DNA of 64,000 nucleotides, taken from Pardosa pseudoannulata. Lineage: Eukaryota > Arthropoda > Arachnida > Araneae > Lycosidae. Each line of letters opens with the position of its first letter. Positions within the stretch are counted from its first letter, which is position 1. Below are positions 16,193-26,800 of this stretch, one piece after another. The notes beneath the pieces were generated by a model. The model had not been told where the DNA came from, did no database searches, and worked only from the letters and a program-made list of their open reading frames with translations. The stretch is taken from positions 63,574,744 through 63,638,743 of the forward strand of contig CM063503.1 in NCBI GenBank assembly GCA_032207245.1. The letters are read 5' to 3'. The position numbers were made by a program, and so were the translations under genes.

Positions 16193-18780
16193 TACATATG
16201 CTCAGGCAATGCCATGTGCTTCAGTAAGTATTTTATAAAACTGAGAACTTTGAATATAATTTTCTAAGAATTGTTATTGAATTTGAAATTAAACATTTAT
16301 CTAGTAACATAAATTGTATAAACAAATCTATAACTTTTTAAAGTAATTCTTAAATTTCATATAAGAGCTTATTATTAATAGCAATATGTCATTGCCTGTC
16401 TACGTCAGTACACAGAAATGGTCTACAAACTTTTGTTATCTATTATCGTAAGTAACAATGTTATGGTTTCTTTGAAACTAGTCTTAAAACATTTTAAAGC
16501 TAATTTGTATTATGGATATAAGAATTAAACTGTAAAAGAAACTCTTAAAAATGCATTCTGATTTTAAATTAGCAGAAAAAACTGATTATTAATTTAGAGG
16601 CTTAGTTTCTAATAAAACAAGTCAAAATTAAAATCGTTTTAATTATCTACTCTCATAACTCTCTATAAAATAGCATTGTTATATCAGTTTTTTACTTGTT
16701 TGTGCAACCATAATTCTCACTACAATATAAATATTAATTCATATTATTAATTTAAAAAAATAGCCCAATCTTTATAAAGGTCTTAAAACTTATTCTTATG
16801 GTCCTTTTCTGCAAAATTTCAAATTACTTAAAGCATAATAGACACATACACATATATATGATCTGAACTGTATGATATGTTGATTTAAAACTTTTTTTTG
16901 GTCATAGGTTCCAAAAATGATGTGGGATTTAATCCTGCTTTGTGTGAACTTGCCGGCCATTTACCAATCAAAGGTAAAGTTAACATTTATTTACTATGCA
17001 TAATTTAATTTTAATAGCTACAATTTCTATGTTTATCAAAAATATGTTTGAATTTCAAATAATACAATACTAAACAATATTTTGTACATTTACCTACAAT
17101 TTCAATAGTACTGTAATCAGTTTGAAAATACAAGTTATTTCACACTATTTAATTTAGTAGCAGAAGATGTACATAAGATTATAAATAAGTATATATTACA
17201 ATATTCAGTGCCATTTAAAATCCCAAATTTTAGGTCACATTTTTCTTTTGTACACTATCTGTAATCTACAACTAAGAATAGTACAGTAAAGTATCATTTA
17301 TATGTTATTAAAAGGACAAGTAATGATGTATTAATGAAAACACATATGTCTGATTATTGTAAATTTATACAAATGCAATAATTTTAAAACTCAGATATTA
17401 GTATTGGTGTATTATTACATAGTATGCTAAAAACAGAGTAATAATTAAATTTAAAAATTAACTATTTATCATAAAAGTAAAATCATATCTTTATTATATA
17501 TCTCAGGTTCTAATTAAGCCATTTATGTACATGCAGAGAGACAATTAAAAACATCTTTGTTATTCGACATGCTTATTGTCTGTGAATATTAAGTACAATA
17601 ATTTAAATGAAATAAACGTCAATGTTTTTCCACTAGTGTTTAGATTAGTTCAAATACTCAGCAAAAATGATCTCTAGTTTCAAGATATTCCAGTCTTTTT
17701 CAGAACAAATTGCATATAACTGAAGCTTTATGTCATATAAATGAAATATTTTTATCATTACAATGGTTACAAATGTATATGGGCTGTGATAAAATGTATC
17801 AATGGTGCTTTATCATATTTACATAGATTTATTCTGCATTGAAAAGTATTTCTTGTCTAAGATTAGTTTTTGAATCCATGTAGAAAACATATTGTTTCAT
17901 AAGTGCATATATTAATTGCAGCAGTAAACTTTTCATGTTCCATTTTGACACTAAATTTATTACAGTAACACACCTGTCTATTTTAGATTATATGGATTTT
18001 AATGATTTTAGAACATGGAAAATAAATCTCACAGAAAACTTTAAAGGGAATAAATGATACTTTATAGTATTTCTGTTTTAAAAAAACCGGTTAATTGTTT
18101 ATTTATACATTTTTCTGCTTTATGTAATATAACCTTAACCTGTTCGCGACCAATGTCTCATGGACTCACCGCAGCAATTCTACCCTTATCAGCCCAGCAT
18201 CGCCTCCATGTGAAGAGCTCCGGTTCCTATTGCAAGACCAGCATTGCATATGCATCAGAATGTTTTATTTGAATTTTTAAATGCTAGATTTAATTACTAG
18301 ATGGTGTTAAATGGCAACAGTTTTCACAAAGGTCGACTTGAATAGCATTTACGTGCTGGTCCTCAAGGGGTGAAGGATTTTCTATCATTAGACTTAAATT
18401 TCACATTTTAAAGTATTGTGTATGTAAAATAACACAGCTGTTTCAGTTTAAATATGCATTTGCAAACATAGCATGTAGACATATATATATATATAATAAA
18501 TCTGAAAAAGTTGTTAATCACTTTTTAGATTTATATTTCTAGTATCATTTAAAACTTTTAATTCATATCTTCTGTTTATCAAAACTTTAAAAAATGTCAT
18601 TTATTTATTTATATTTAACATAAGTAATTAAATCAATAAATAAAGGATTTTAAATATTCTTTTTCAGAGAGAAACTATTTTGAAAATGTAACAGAGGAAG
18701 AAGTAGCATGTATTCTGCATAATGTATGTCATGAGATGTTTAAGAAAGTAAAACAAAATATTGTACAGATATATTCATAA
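196..18780 (+). CDS. GDPGP1: GDP-D-glucose phosphorylase, ten exons, 5' end outside window
   Basis: The family enzyme cleaves GDP-D-glucose with phosphate to GDP and glucose-1-phosphate, and is thought to clear GDP-glucose made by mistake. Exons by reading: 196-312, 4449-4556, 9188-9238, 9911-10003, 11535-11593, 11678-11780, 13657-13760, 14097-14248, 16908-16973, 18668-18780. Every intron is GT-AG, the phases agree, and the joined exons give 321 codons plus TAA. The translation follows animal GDPGP1 throughout: [19 protein letters not shown] in the first exon, [18 protein letters not shown] in exon 4, the histidine triad motif [15 protein letters not shown] in exon 6, [11 protein letters not shown] in exon 8 and [12 protein letters not shown] in exon 9. 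The His-rich motif is the predicted nucleotidyl-transfer centre. Compared with the human protein (about 385 aa), some 60 N-terminal residues are missing; the first visible exon opens with an acceptor, so they are off the left edge. The C-terminus is slightly short. Introns hold several transposon relics, but no exon is damaged. Confidence 0.95.
401..830 (+). repeat. Family A dispersed repeat, copy 1
   Basis: A ~430-bp unit in GDPGP1 intron 1 that reappears inverted at 3201-3625. The copies share, for example, CATGAAGTTCTATGTACAAG, with few mismatches along the whole length. It begins ATGTAATGAGACGG and ends CCTTACATATA, so both termini read ATGTAA outward-in, and both sides are TA-rich microsatellite. 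There is no coding capacity, so it is probably a non-autonomous DNA element of unknown superfamily. Confidence 0.75.
837..1413 (+). repeat. Family B dispersed repeat, copy 1
   Basis: A ~570-bp unit seen again in the same orientation at 26166-26704 and 41401-41965. Shared blocks include AAATTTTCTGTC followed by a TTCAACAC-like stretch, and CTCCTTGCCCAGAA. The ends form imperfect inverted repeats (ATGTAAT then AAAATTATT against ATGTAAC then AAAAATTATT). It lies directly beside family A copy 1, separated only by a short TA run. Confidence 0.7.
1471..1545 (+). repeat. Pogo-like terminal fragment
   Basis: CAGTGAAACCAGCTTAAGAA and the following bases resemble the end at 59544 (CAGTGAACCCGCTTAAAAAG). 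The fragment stops at a TA microsatellite and has no partner end nearby. Confidence 0.35.
1611..1798. mobile_element. TA-flanked mariner-type MITE
   Basis: The left end AGGGCTGGGGCTAGG and the inverted right end (CAGGGCTGGTTCTGGG) form short inverted repeats bordered by TA on both sides, the target of Tc1/mariner elements. Length is ~190 bp with no coding capacity. An internal CCAAATACTA block is duplicated. Related termini occur at 4752 and at 25976 (ACAGGGCCAAGG). Confidence 0.5.
2935..3200. repeat. (TA)n/(TATG)n microsatellite
   Basis: About 265 bases of TA with interspersed TG and GTATG units, adjoining family A copy 2. The Tyr-Ile reading frames on both strands here are artefacts. Confidence 0.95.
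3201..3625 (-). repeat. Family A dispersed repeat, copy 2 (inverted)
   Basis: Reverse complement of 401-830 over its full length. Both edges abut TA microsatellite (2935-3200 and 3627-3745). With copy 1 it could form a stem in the GDPGP1 pre-mRNA around a ~2.4-kb loop. Confidence 0.75.
3627..3745. repeat. TA-rich microsatellite
   Basis: TATA runs with GTATG and CTATA units, forming the far border of family A copy 2. Confidence 0.85.
4894..5895 (+). pseudogene. Tc1-like transposase, decayed
   Basis: The conceptual translation starts [19 protein letters not shown] and hits a TGA stop, then continues with Tc1-type HTH sequence ([10 protein letters not shown]). The first catalytic Asp is kept (FSWSDES near 5332). 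The second catalytic position reads QNNASCH where active Tc1 enzymes have QDNA, so that Asp is lost. The last acidic residue is kept in [12 protein letters not shown] (near 5715). A frameshift lies between about 5530 and 5590, and further stops follow at 5748 and beyond ([14 protein letters not shown], then QLVSTWYQ). The element lies in GDPGP1 intron 2 on the same strand. A terminal ACAGGGCTAG at about 4753 next to TA repeats may be its left end; the right end is not clear. Confidence 0.88.
6220..6280. repeat. (TA)n microsatellite
   Basis: An uninterrupted TA dinucleotide run in GDPGP1 intron 2, bordering unremarkable sequence. Confidence 0.95.
6849..7020 (-). mobile_element. tRNA-derived SINE, diverged copy
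   Basis: On the plus strand it runs from a TTGGTTTAGTTTG tail through CTAATGAGACTGTGACCTAC and CTACGAACATCCATTC to CCATTCAGC, matching the 22837-23004 SINE in order but heavily mutated. The tRNA-like head (right side) is degraded. The open frame across it is not a gene. Confidence 0.7.
7021..9187. other. GDPGP1 intron 2, no recognised content
   Basis: A+T-rich unique-looking sequence with only short TA runs (about 8680). No transposase, RNA gene or extra exon recognised. Confidence 0.6.
10400..10545 (+). repeat. Family C dispersed repeat, copy 1
   Basis: Shares AATACAT, CCCATGAGGCTAAAGAT-like, TCAGCAATTTT and TTTAATCTAGCT blocks in the same order with 32827-32935. Short, diverged, non-coding; the element type is not known. 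Confidence 0.5.
11781..13656. other. GDPGP1 intron 6, no recognised content
   Basis: Only A+T-rich sequence, with a small G-rich patch at about 12010-12030 and a TA run before the exon 7 acceptor (13629-13650). No gene or element recognised. Confidence 0.6.
15665..15723. repeat. Perfect 26-bp inverted repeat (hairpin)
   Basis: CCAATTTATTAAGAAGATAT and six further bases (15665-15690) are exactly complementary to 15698-15723, with a 7-base loop. It lies in GDPGP1 intron 8. It is very A+T-rich and could be a small palindromic insertion. Confidence 0.9.
15874..16083 (+). pseudogene. Possible relic of a non-LTR retrotransposon polyprotein
   Basis: A 69-codon frame contains [23 protein letters not shown] and a following His/Lys-rich stretch. 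It resembles the region after the reverse transcriptase core of LINE-type proteins (TY..G.I.W...EL.ELDRKTRK, then a basic stretch). Only this piece is visible, it sits in an intron, and there are no flanking element ends. The match is by eye and weak. Confidence 0.3.
16115..16198. repeat. (TA)n(CA)n compound microsatellite
   Basis: A TA run passing directly into a CA run of about 16 units, then CATA units. Confidence 0.95.
16974..18134. other. GDPGP1 intron 9, left part, no recognised content
   Basis: A+T-rich sequence without recognisable element or exon. The right part of the intron carries a TTAA MITE (next entry). Confidence 0.6.
18135..18374. mobile_element. piggyBac-type TTAA MITE, family P1, copy 1
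   Basis: TTAA (18135-18138) is followed by CCTGTTCGCGACCAATGTCT. The inverted right end reads TTCA then CCCCTTGAGGACCAGCACG, a matching imperfect inverted repeat. The first ~60 bases align with the element at 55583, both having GCGACCAAYGTCTC and CTTATCAG. The right target copy is TTCA, probably a mutated TTAA. Not coding. Confidence 0.55.
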
Positions 18781-18797
18781 TTTTTCAGAATGACTGA

Positions 18798-18807
18798 AAT
18801 AAATAAA
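18798..18807 (+). promoter_or_regulatory. Poly(A) signals of GDPGP1
   Basis: Two overlapping AATAAA hexamers (18798-18803 and 18802-18807) start 17 and 21 bases after the GDPGP1 stop. Cleavage 10-30 bases further on would fall at about 18815-18835, right at the antisense end of CCDC167, whose stop is at 18836. Confidence 0.7.
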
Positions 18808-18814
18808 GATTTCT

Positions 18815-18820
18815 TTTATT
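18815..18820 (-). promoter_or_regulatory. Poly(A) signal of CCDC167
   Basis: AATAAA on the minus strand (TTTATT on plus), 15 bases after the CCDC167 stop. Cleavage would fall near 18790-18805, inside the GDPGP1 3' UTR, so the two transcripts probably overlap by a few tens of bases. A more distal signal could be used instead. Confidence 0.55.
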
Positions 18821-18835
18821 TTTGATCATATGACA

Positions 18836-20833
18836 TCAAAGCCTACTATAAAGCAGCATTAGAATCACCAATATAAATATTGCCAATCCTAAAATAAAAG
18901 CCTTTCTGTTTTCTTTCCGTAGACGTTGCAGATCTTTTTCTATAAAAGAGAAAAGTTGTGTTAAAAAAAATTGATATGCTACATTTAATGAATTTTTAAC
19001 ATTAAAAATTATACATTCCTACATCATTTATAATTGTCTAGCTTTCAATCAAGTATGAATTGCACCTATATTATAAAAATCTTTTATTTTGTATTAATTT
19101 AAAATATTGCTTGTTTACTCACAAGCAATATTTTAAATTAATACAAAGTTATTAAGTTCTTTCATAGTCACAAATTGCTTAGTAGAATAGTTAATTACCT
19201 ATTGCTAAAAGAAAAAAAAAAAGGCTTCAATAGATGACTATCTATAGTAGTGAATATTTTCATTTAAAGTATATAAAATAGATTTTCCTATTAAGAATTG
19301 ACTATCCACACTTCATAATCACTTTCTATTTGTTCATCTTAGTTTATTTCATCATCTGGTGAACTATTATGTTTAATATGTAATTACATATTACTAAATT
19401 GTATGTTAAATACTGTTATATATATATATTAAGAGTTTCTCCAATTTTAATTGGGATACTTTTATTTTCACAATATCACTCCACAAGTATTTTAAGTATA
19501 AATAACTTAATATGAACTAATATATAATTTTACCTTTCAAAAATAAAATTTATAACACTTTTTCATAAATTTTCTGGGCAAGAGGTTGAAATTTCTTTCA
19601 AATTGTGTAACCGAATACCTAAAAATGTTAAGACAATGTTTCAGTAACTATTGTTACATAACCATAGTATTTATTGTACAACAAAAGATGAATGAAATCT
19701 TCAGTATATATATTTATGTTGTTGTTCAGAAAAAAATAAAAATTTTCTTGTATGTATTTTGGCAGAAATGCAATGTAACAATTATTTTTCATTTTCAAAT
19801 AATAACACTTGAATTCACAGAATAACTCATACTATTTTTGAATATAAAATGGAAGGTAATTAATTGTATTTAAATCAGGTTGAAAACAAGTTGTTGTCTT
19901 GTTTAGCATTAATCCAGAGTTATTGATTTCATTTTCACATATAAAAAGAGATTACACAGTAAACATATTATATACTAAGTATTGAATCATTAACACAAAT
20001 ATTAATTTATCTCACAGTCTCAGAAAACTAAGATATTACAGTTATGGATATTACAGACTACTGATTTTGGTATTAAAATCCTTTCATTCAATAGTTATGA
20101 AATGATAATTTAAATCATGAAAAATATATTTCCTTTTAACCAGAGTATGACTAATGACTGTTTAAGACTGTTTCTTTCATAGTTTGTAGTTATTTCCTTA
20201 TGAAATAGTGACATGCAGAGTATATACTAATAACTGACTACAAAACTAATTGCTTACTTTAATGAAATATTTATGTACACAAATATATGCAATTTATGAT
20301 TATAAATTTATAGTAAAATATCCCTAAGTATATTTTGATAGTCAATAAATTTGTTATTGAAATTTTATGAATATAATTTATAGTAATATATAAAATCCTT
20401 TGTATGTATGTATACATCCTGAAGTGGCTCGACTGTAGATAAAATTATGTGTGGTGATTCAGATTAACCTCTGGAAAGTTTTAGACAGGTCAAATTGCCA
20501 TGAATTCAAAATCAAGGTCATTATGGAAATCAAATGCTTTTTTGACCTCTATTAGATATGGCAACTACATAGTAATACACCATAGAATATATCTTTATTT
20601 TCAAGCTAAAGTAATTACACTCTCAGCTAAGCAGAGATTATTCAGTATAGAAATAAACAACAGAATACCTCTGATTAGCCTAATTTTCTGTCTATAATCT
20701 GTGGATTATACATAAAAAACTTTAAATTTTTTTTCTAATGTGTATTATATGCTGTTTAAAATTATTTTTATAGTAAAATTTACAACTATCTTTTCTAAAG
20801 AGTATTAGACGGCAGCACCTGCTCATATTTACA

Positions 20834-20868
<35 letters not shown>

Positions 20869-23800
20869 GAGGATAAAAGTCCTTTTCAGTCAATGACACA
20901 GCAGTTTAGATAAAAGTTCCTGATTAAATTAATAATTTCCCTTTTGTATATTTATTTCTATTAAGAAATAACACTTGCATAATCTGGAATGGCAGCACTT
21001 TTTCATTCTCAGCTATGGTGCTATAACTGCAGTTTAAATTTTTAACACAGAACGCAAGTAACCATATTAAACTAATATAAAAAGAATTATTTTAAAAATT
21101 CCAAGTTTTAACATCTTTTTTATTTAAATATGCATTTGAATAATTTATTTGTATCATTGTTTCTGTACTAATTAATATAAATTTTTAGATTATATTCTTA
21201 CTGTTGTTAAATATAAAATTCTTTAAGTCTATCCAAATTTTCACTTTGTTATATTACTTTTTATAATTTAAAGAGAGTGTTATTATCATCAAGTAAAAGA
21301 GTTTAAATTTAATTTTATTAAGACTAGAAGATATAATACTTCTTTCCATATGCCTTTCATTTCTGTGAATCATATGAGATTAAAGTGGAAATTTAATCTA
21401 CAGATTATACAATATTTTTCCCTGAAAATATGAAGGAATTGGATTATAGTGGATTATAGACAGAAAATTAGGGTATTTCTTATCAACTTAAGTGATATCA
21501 TTCTTTCACATTTTTATTTCTATATGTGACTTAGCTTTCTCTAATTCTTATTAATTTTGCAAAGAGTAAGAGATCCCAGTATAACGCTAAATCCCAAAAT
21601 ATACTTTAATATTTATTGAAAAAATTAAATGTTTTCTTGCTTTAGGAAAATAAGTTGTTTTATTTTAAAAATTGTTTATATTACTGGTTTAATATAAAAT
21701 GCACTATCAATTTTGAAATAAATATTAACTAGATTTATCTTTAAATGACAATTTGTACTCTCTTCCTTTTTTTCTCTAATAGAATGAATATATCATACAA
21801 CCAAATTTCTATATTTTATTTTATTCTTTAACTGACATTTCTGAAGTGCATTTTATAATTAGTGGTCATTAGCAGTTGTGAACTATGTTAATGTGAATGG
21901 ATACCATAGAATCAAAGGATATATGAAATCTATACAACTCAATTTCTCTTATTTCAGAATACACCATATAATAATAAAATCTATTACAAGAAGAAAAATT
22001 TCTAATTTTTTACTAAAGTAAAATTGTCAGATGAATAAAGTTTAGTATTTCTTTAGATTTCAAAAAATTATCCAGATTAAAAAAATTTATCGTCTTTGAT
22101 AAGAGAATTAGATTCCTTGATATTTTATAGAATATCTTCTAAAGCAGGGGTAGGCAACGCGGCGCCCTCCAACGATTTTTAATGCGCCCTCACTGGACTA
22201 ATTTAAATGTATGATAGCCAGAGCGATTTACTTACTCTTGTCAAACGGCGATATACAGCAAGTAGTCAGTTTGGTTTAGGATTGTGCATAGATTAGCAGT
22301 TTGCTAACCTTGAGCTTATCTAATAACAGGCAAGTATTTTTTGTTAGTGTGTGATAGTATTTCGAATAGACCATGCGTAGACCGTGCATTTAAAACTACC
22401 AAGTAATCCGAAATAATTCTTTTCTTTCAAAACCCTTCATGGATAAATGTAAAAGAAAAAGAACATATTTTAACGATGAATGGGAACATCTATATTGTTT
22501 CGTTGATTACAAAGGGAAATGTATTTGTTTGTTGTGTAATAATAGTGTTGCGATTCCCAAGAAAAGTAATATTGAACGACATTTTAAGACCGTTCATACC
22601 AATTTTGATAGTGACTATCCAATGAACTCTGAAATTAGAAGAAAAAAAATTATTTCTTTAAAATCTTCAATAACTAACCAGCAAAGTTTTTTTACTAAAC
22701 CACTGCAACAACATAAAGCAGCAACGATCGCGTCATATAAAATATTGCATTTGTTAGCTAAGAATAAAAAAACATTTACAGATGGAGAATTAGTGAAAGA
22801 AACCATGTTAGAAGCTGCTGATTCACTTTTTGAAGATTTGGTTTGGTTTTGAAGTGCTACGGTCTACTTTTTGCAACACGAGGGCTAATGAGACCGGGAC
22901 CTACTGCTTAAGGCCGATTCCGAACGGCTACGAACATCCATGCCATAGTGGGATTCGAACCCACGAACTCTGGTTCCGAAGGCCAGCACCCTAACCATTC
23001 GGCCCACTTTTTGAAGAATTTAAAAATTAAAAAAAAAATAGTTTCAGCTATAAACACGTTGCAATTATCAGCACGAATTATTACTAGAAGAATTGAAGTA
23101 ATTGCGGAGAATTTGGAGGCAGAATTAGCAAATGATATGGAAAATTGTATTTTCTTTTCGCTACAGATGGATGAATCGACAGACGTGACAAATATATCAC
23201 AATTAGCAATTTGCGTGAAGATGGTATTTTCTGATTTTACAACAAAAGAAGAATTCCTTAAAGTTCTGCCATTAAAGGGAAGCACCAGAGGAGAAGATAT
23301 CTTTTCTACTTTTAAAAAGTATATAACAGATGTAAAATTACCTGTACAAAAGTTATCGTCAATTACAACAGACGGGGCACCAGCGATGACTGGTAAGAAA
23401 AAAGGATTTATTGCCTTATGTAGACAGGATTCCTTATTCCCTAAATTTATTTCTTATCATTGCCTCATACATCAGGAAATGTTATGCGCAAAAACAATCG
23501 GTTTTCAACACGTATTTACGATAGTAACAAAAATTATTAATTCCATAACATCGGGAGCAATGCAACACATGTTGTTTAAATTACTTTTAGAAGATGAGGA
23601 CGTTCAGCTCACAGATCTTCTTTTACATACTGAAGTAAGGTGGCTGAGCAGAAGTAAAATACTTGAGCGGTTTATCATGCTTTTGCCACAAATAAAGGAA
23701 TTTATTGCATCAAGAGGCGATTTTTACGAGCAATTAGAAAATAAGGATTGGCTAATCGACCTCGGATTTCTGACAGATATGACGTCAAAGTTGAATGAGT

Positions 23801-26800
23801 TAAATTTAAAAATACAAGGGAAAAATCAGCATATCGCTGACATGATTAGTGCAGTAAATGCATTCAAATGCAAGTTAGTGTTGTTGAAATCCCATGTATT
23901 GAAAAACTCATCACATTTCCCAAATATAAAATATACTGTTGAGATTTTAAATTTGAATAATGAAAATTTTACTGCTACATCATATTTAGAAATTATAGAT
24001 AAGCTAATAGAAAAATTTTCTTCTAGATTTGAAGATTTTGCAGCATTAGAACCCGTTCTAAGATTTTTCATAAATCCATTCAATGTTACTGAAGATGATG
24101 TCCTTGAAATAGTTTCAGTGTATTTAGAGCTTCATAATATCGAAGATCTAGAATTAGAAATAATAAACTTGCAAGGTGATATTATTTTAAAAGCGCGTAG
24201 TAATGATAAAATATTTTGGAACTTAGTCGATGAAAATAAGTATCCTATTTTAAGGAAATGTGCGCTAAAAATTTATTCATATTGGGCAACAACATACAAT
24301 TGCGAGTCGTTGTTCTCAAATATGAAATATTTGAAATCAAAATACCGAACAAAGCTTAATGACTCACATTTAGATAATTGTTTAAGGACCGGGAACTCTA
24401 AATATATCCCCAATTATAAGAAATTAACTGAAAATAAGGACACCCAAGTTTCACACTGAATTATATGTATCATTATGTATGACACCAACAAAATATAGTT
24501 ATAAAAAATCTGTTTTTTTTAATGCCTATTTATACCTGTTGATTATTTGTAAAATATGCGCCCTCGGTGATTTTTAAATTTAGTATTGCGCCCTTAAGGA
24601 CAAACAGGTTGCCGACCCCTGTTCTAAAGAATCAAAGTATATACTTAAAAAGTTTAAAGAATATAGCTAAATTATTTAAATAAAAAAATAACATTGAAAC
24701 CTACTCATACATTTTTTTTTTTTTTTAAATATTGTCAATATATATAACTCTTGCCGAATTTTCTAAATTGCAACAATAAGGCATACAATTTGGTATGCAT
24801 TAAAAAGTAAAAGAGGAGAGAAAGTCTATCAGTTCAACTAGACCCAGAAAGGCAGAACAAAGTAAAAATGATAGACAAGAACAATTAAAGAACAGAAGAA
24901 AATCAGGTGACTGTAAAAACTCCTAGGAGTTAACTCTATATTTCAACAATTTAAAAAATATGTATAACAATTATTAAAATACATTATTTCAAGTACGTAA
25001 AAAATGGTTAACATAAAATAAAAATTAACTGGCAGAAAAGTGCATTTTCTAAAAATAGATAATTATTTCAGTAACAATAAAAATCATCTGATCTGAAAAT
25101 AATTAAAACTTTTATATGAAATGCAAACTTAATATTACAATTGATAGGGATATTTAAGCAATTTATGTCTATTAAAGCTCACCACAGAAATGACAATTTC
25201 TATTATGTTGCATCAGTATACAACATTACATGCGACAAAACATGGATATATATCCATTTAAGAACAGGAAATTAAGCAACAGTCTACAGTTTGGTCATTT
25301 CAAGATGCACTAAATCCTACAAAAATTTATTAATTTACAGAGCACTTCCAAGAAAAAAAAAGGAACACTTGTTTAACTGGACATATTGCAACTTTTCCTT
25401 TAGGTGATCAAAGAATAGTTAATGCTGAAGAGCATTTATAATCTGTTTGCCAAGTCACCAATGAAATAGGGAAAAATGACAAACAACATCACATCATTCT
25501 TCAGTATAATAATGCCAGCTCCCATGCAGCATCTCACATAATTTGTTATTTGAAGGTTTGGTCCAATTTGGCTTAGAACACTACAGTCTACTTTTTTTGA
25601 AAAACAAAGACTAATAATGATCATTTGAAGAAGAAAAATGTTGAATTAATGGCTCATTACCCATATTCTCCTGATTTATAGTCTAAAAACACTTTTTTTG
25701 CTTCACTATGTCAACCTCTCCCCCCCCCCCAAAAAAAAAAAGTGTTGACAGTGATTTTCCTTATTTTAAGTAACTGTTGAAGCCTTCCAAAGCCATGTTT
25801 TAAAGAGATTAACTTCAGAATGGAAAAATTGTTTAGAGAATTTATTTAAAAACATACAAAAGCATATAAATTTTAAAGGCAAATAATTTATAATGCAATT
25901 AAACAGTTTATTTTTAAAGAAAATTGTTTCTCTATTTACTGAAAAAACTTAAAAGGTAAATCTCATATATGTATACAGGGCCAAGGTTAATAAGTGTTGC
26001 AGAGTGTGCATATGCACACACACCAATAAAATAAATAGAAAAATATGCCACCTTAATCTACATTAAAAAAAAAATTTTTTTTTGCTAAAAATATTAAGAA
26101 AATTATCTGTTTTTGTGTATCAGAGAGTAATCATTAGCATTACTTTTAGTTGGTATTTAATACATGTAATATATCAAAACTATTTAACATTTAATATTTC
26201 CTTAAAAACATCCTCTCTCCCATTCTAATTCCTTAAAATCTTTTTCCCAGCCTCTAAATGTCTTAATCAAAGGAGCGTTCTCGACTTAAAATTCTTTCAA
26301 TACATTTCTCAAAGCCTTCTATCATATAGATGTAAATTTTCTGTCTATTCAACACGTTACCCAGCTGTTGCCAGAAAATAACTATGTATTTTTTCTGATC
26401 TTACACTTAAATTTGCTGAGTAAGCGGGAAAATTCTTTCTGTCTTTGCTCTTAGGTGCATCACTGTTCAAGCAGAGTGATTTTTGCTTTTTTTCTGTTGT
26501 CTGTTGTTAACTAGTAAAGATGTCCATTTTAACAGCTCTAAAATAAAGTTTTAATTAGACTTGTGCCATTCTCTGCAATGTGGCCAGACTGCATCGTTTG
26601 TTATTACTGCTACCTGATTAGCTTTCTCCTTGCCCAGAAGCCCGGGCAAATAAAAACAATATGGGCTACATAATTATTATGACTAGAGCAAATAATTATT
26701 ACATACATACATCTTCACACATTTAATTTAAATAACAGATTGATATGCAATATATTAAACTATTTAAATGGATATTTACTTATAAAATTTCAGAAATATC

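Larger units (their letters stand above)
22145..24621 (+). mobile_element. hAT DNA transposon, nearly complete, in CCDC167 intron 3
   Basis: The left end CAGGGGTAGGCAAC and the inverted right end CAGGGGTCGGCAAC form terminal inverted repeats. They are flanked by the exact 8-bp duplication TTCTAAAG (22137-22144 and 24622-24629), the hallmark of hAT insertion; it fits the nTnnnnAn and nnnTAnnn target preferences. Length is 2477 bp, of which 181 bp is a later SINE insertion with its duplicated target. The element is transcribed opposite to the host gene. Confidence 0.95.

Noticed and set aside
20837..20866. Poly-T tract as the tail of a minus-strand retrocopy
   Set aside because: No coding or SINE-like sequence adjoins it and no target duplication was found.
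22941..23003. tRNA-arginine-like sequence on the minus strand
   Set aside because: It is the head of a SINE with a target-site duplication and body attached; the stems are imperfect, so it is not called a functional tRNA gene.
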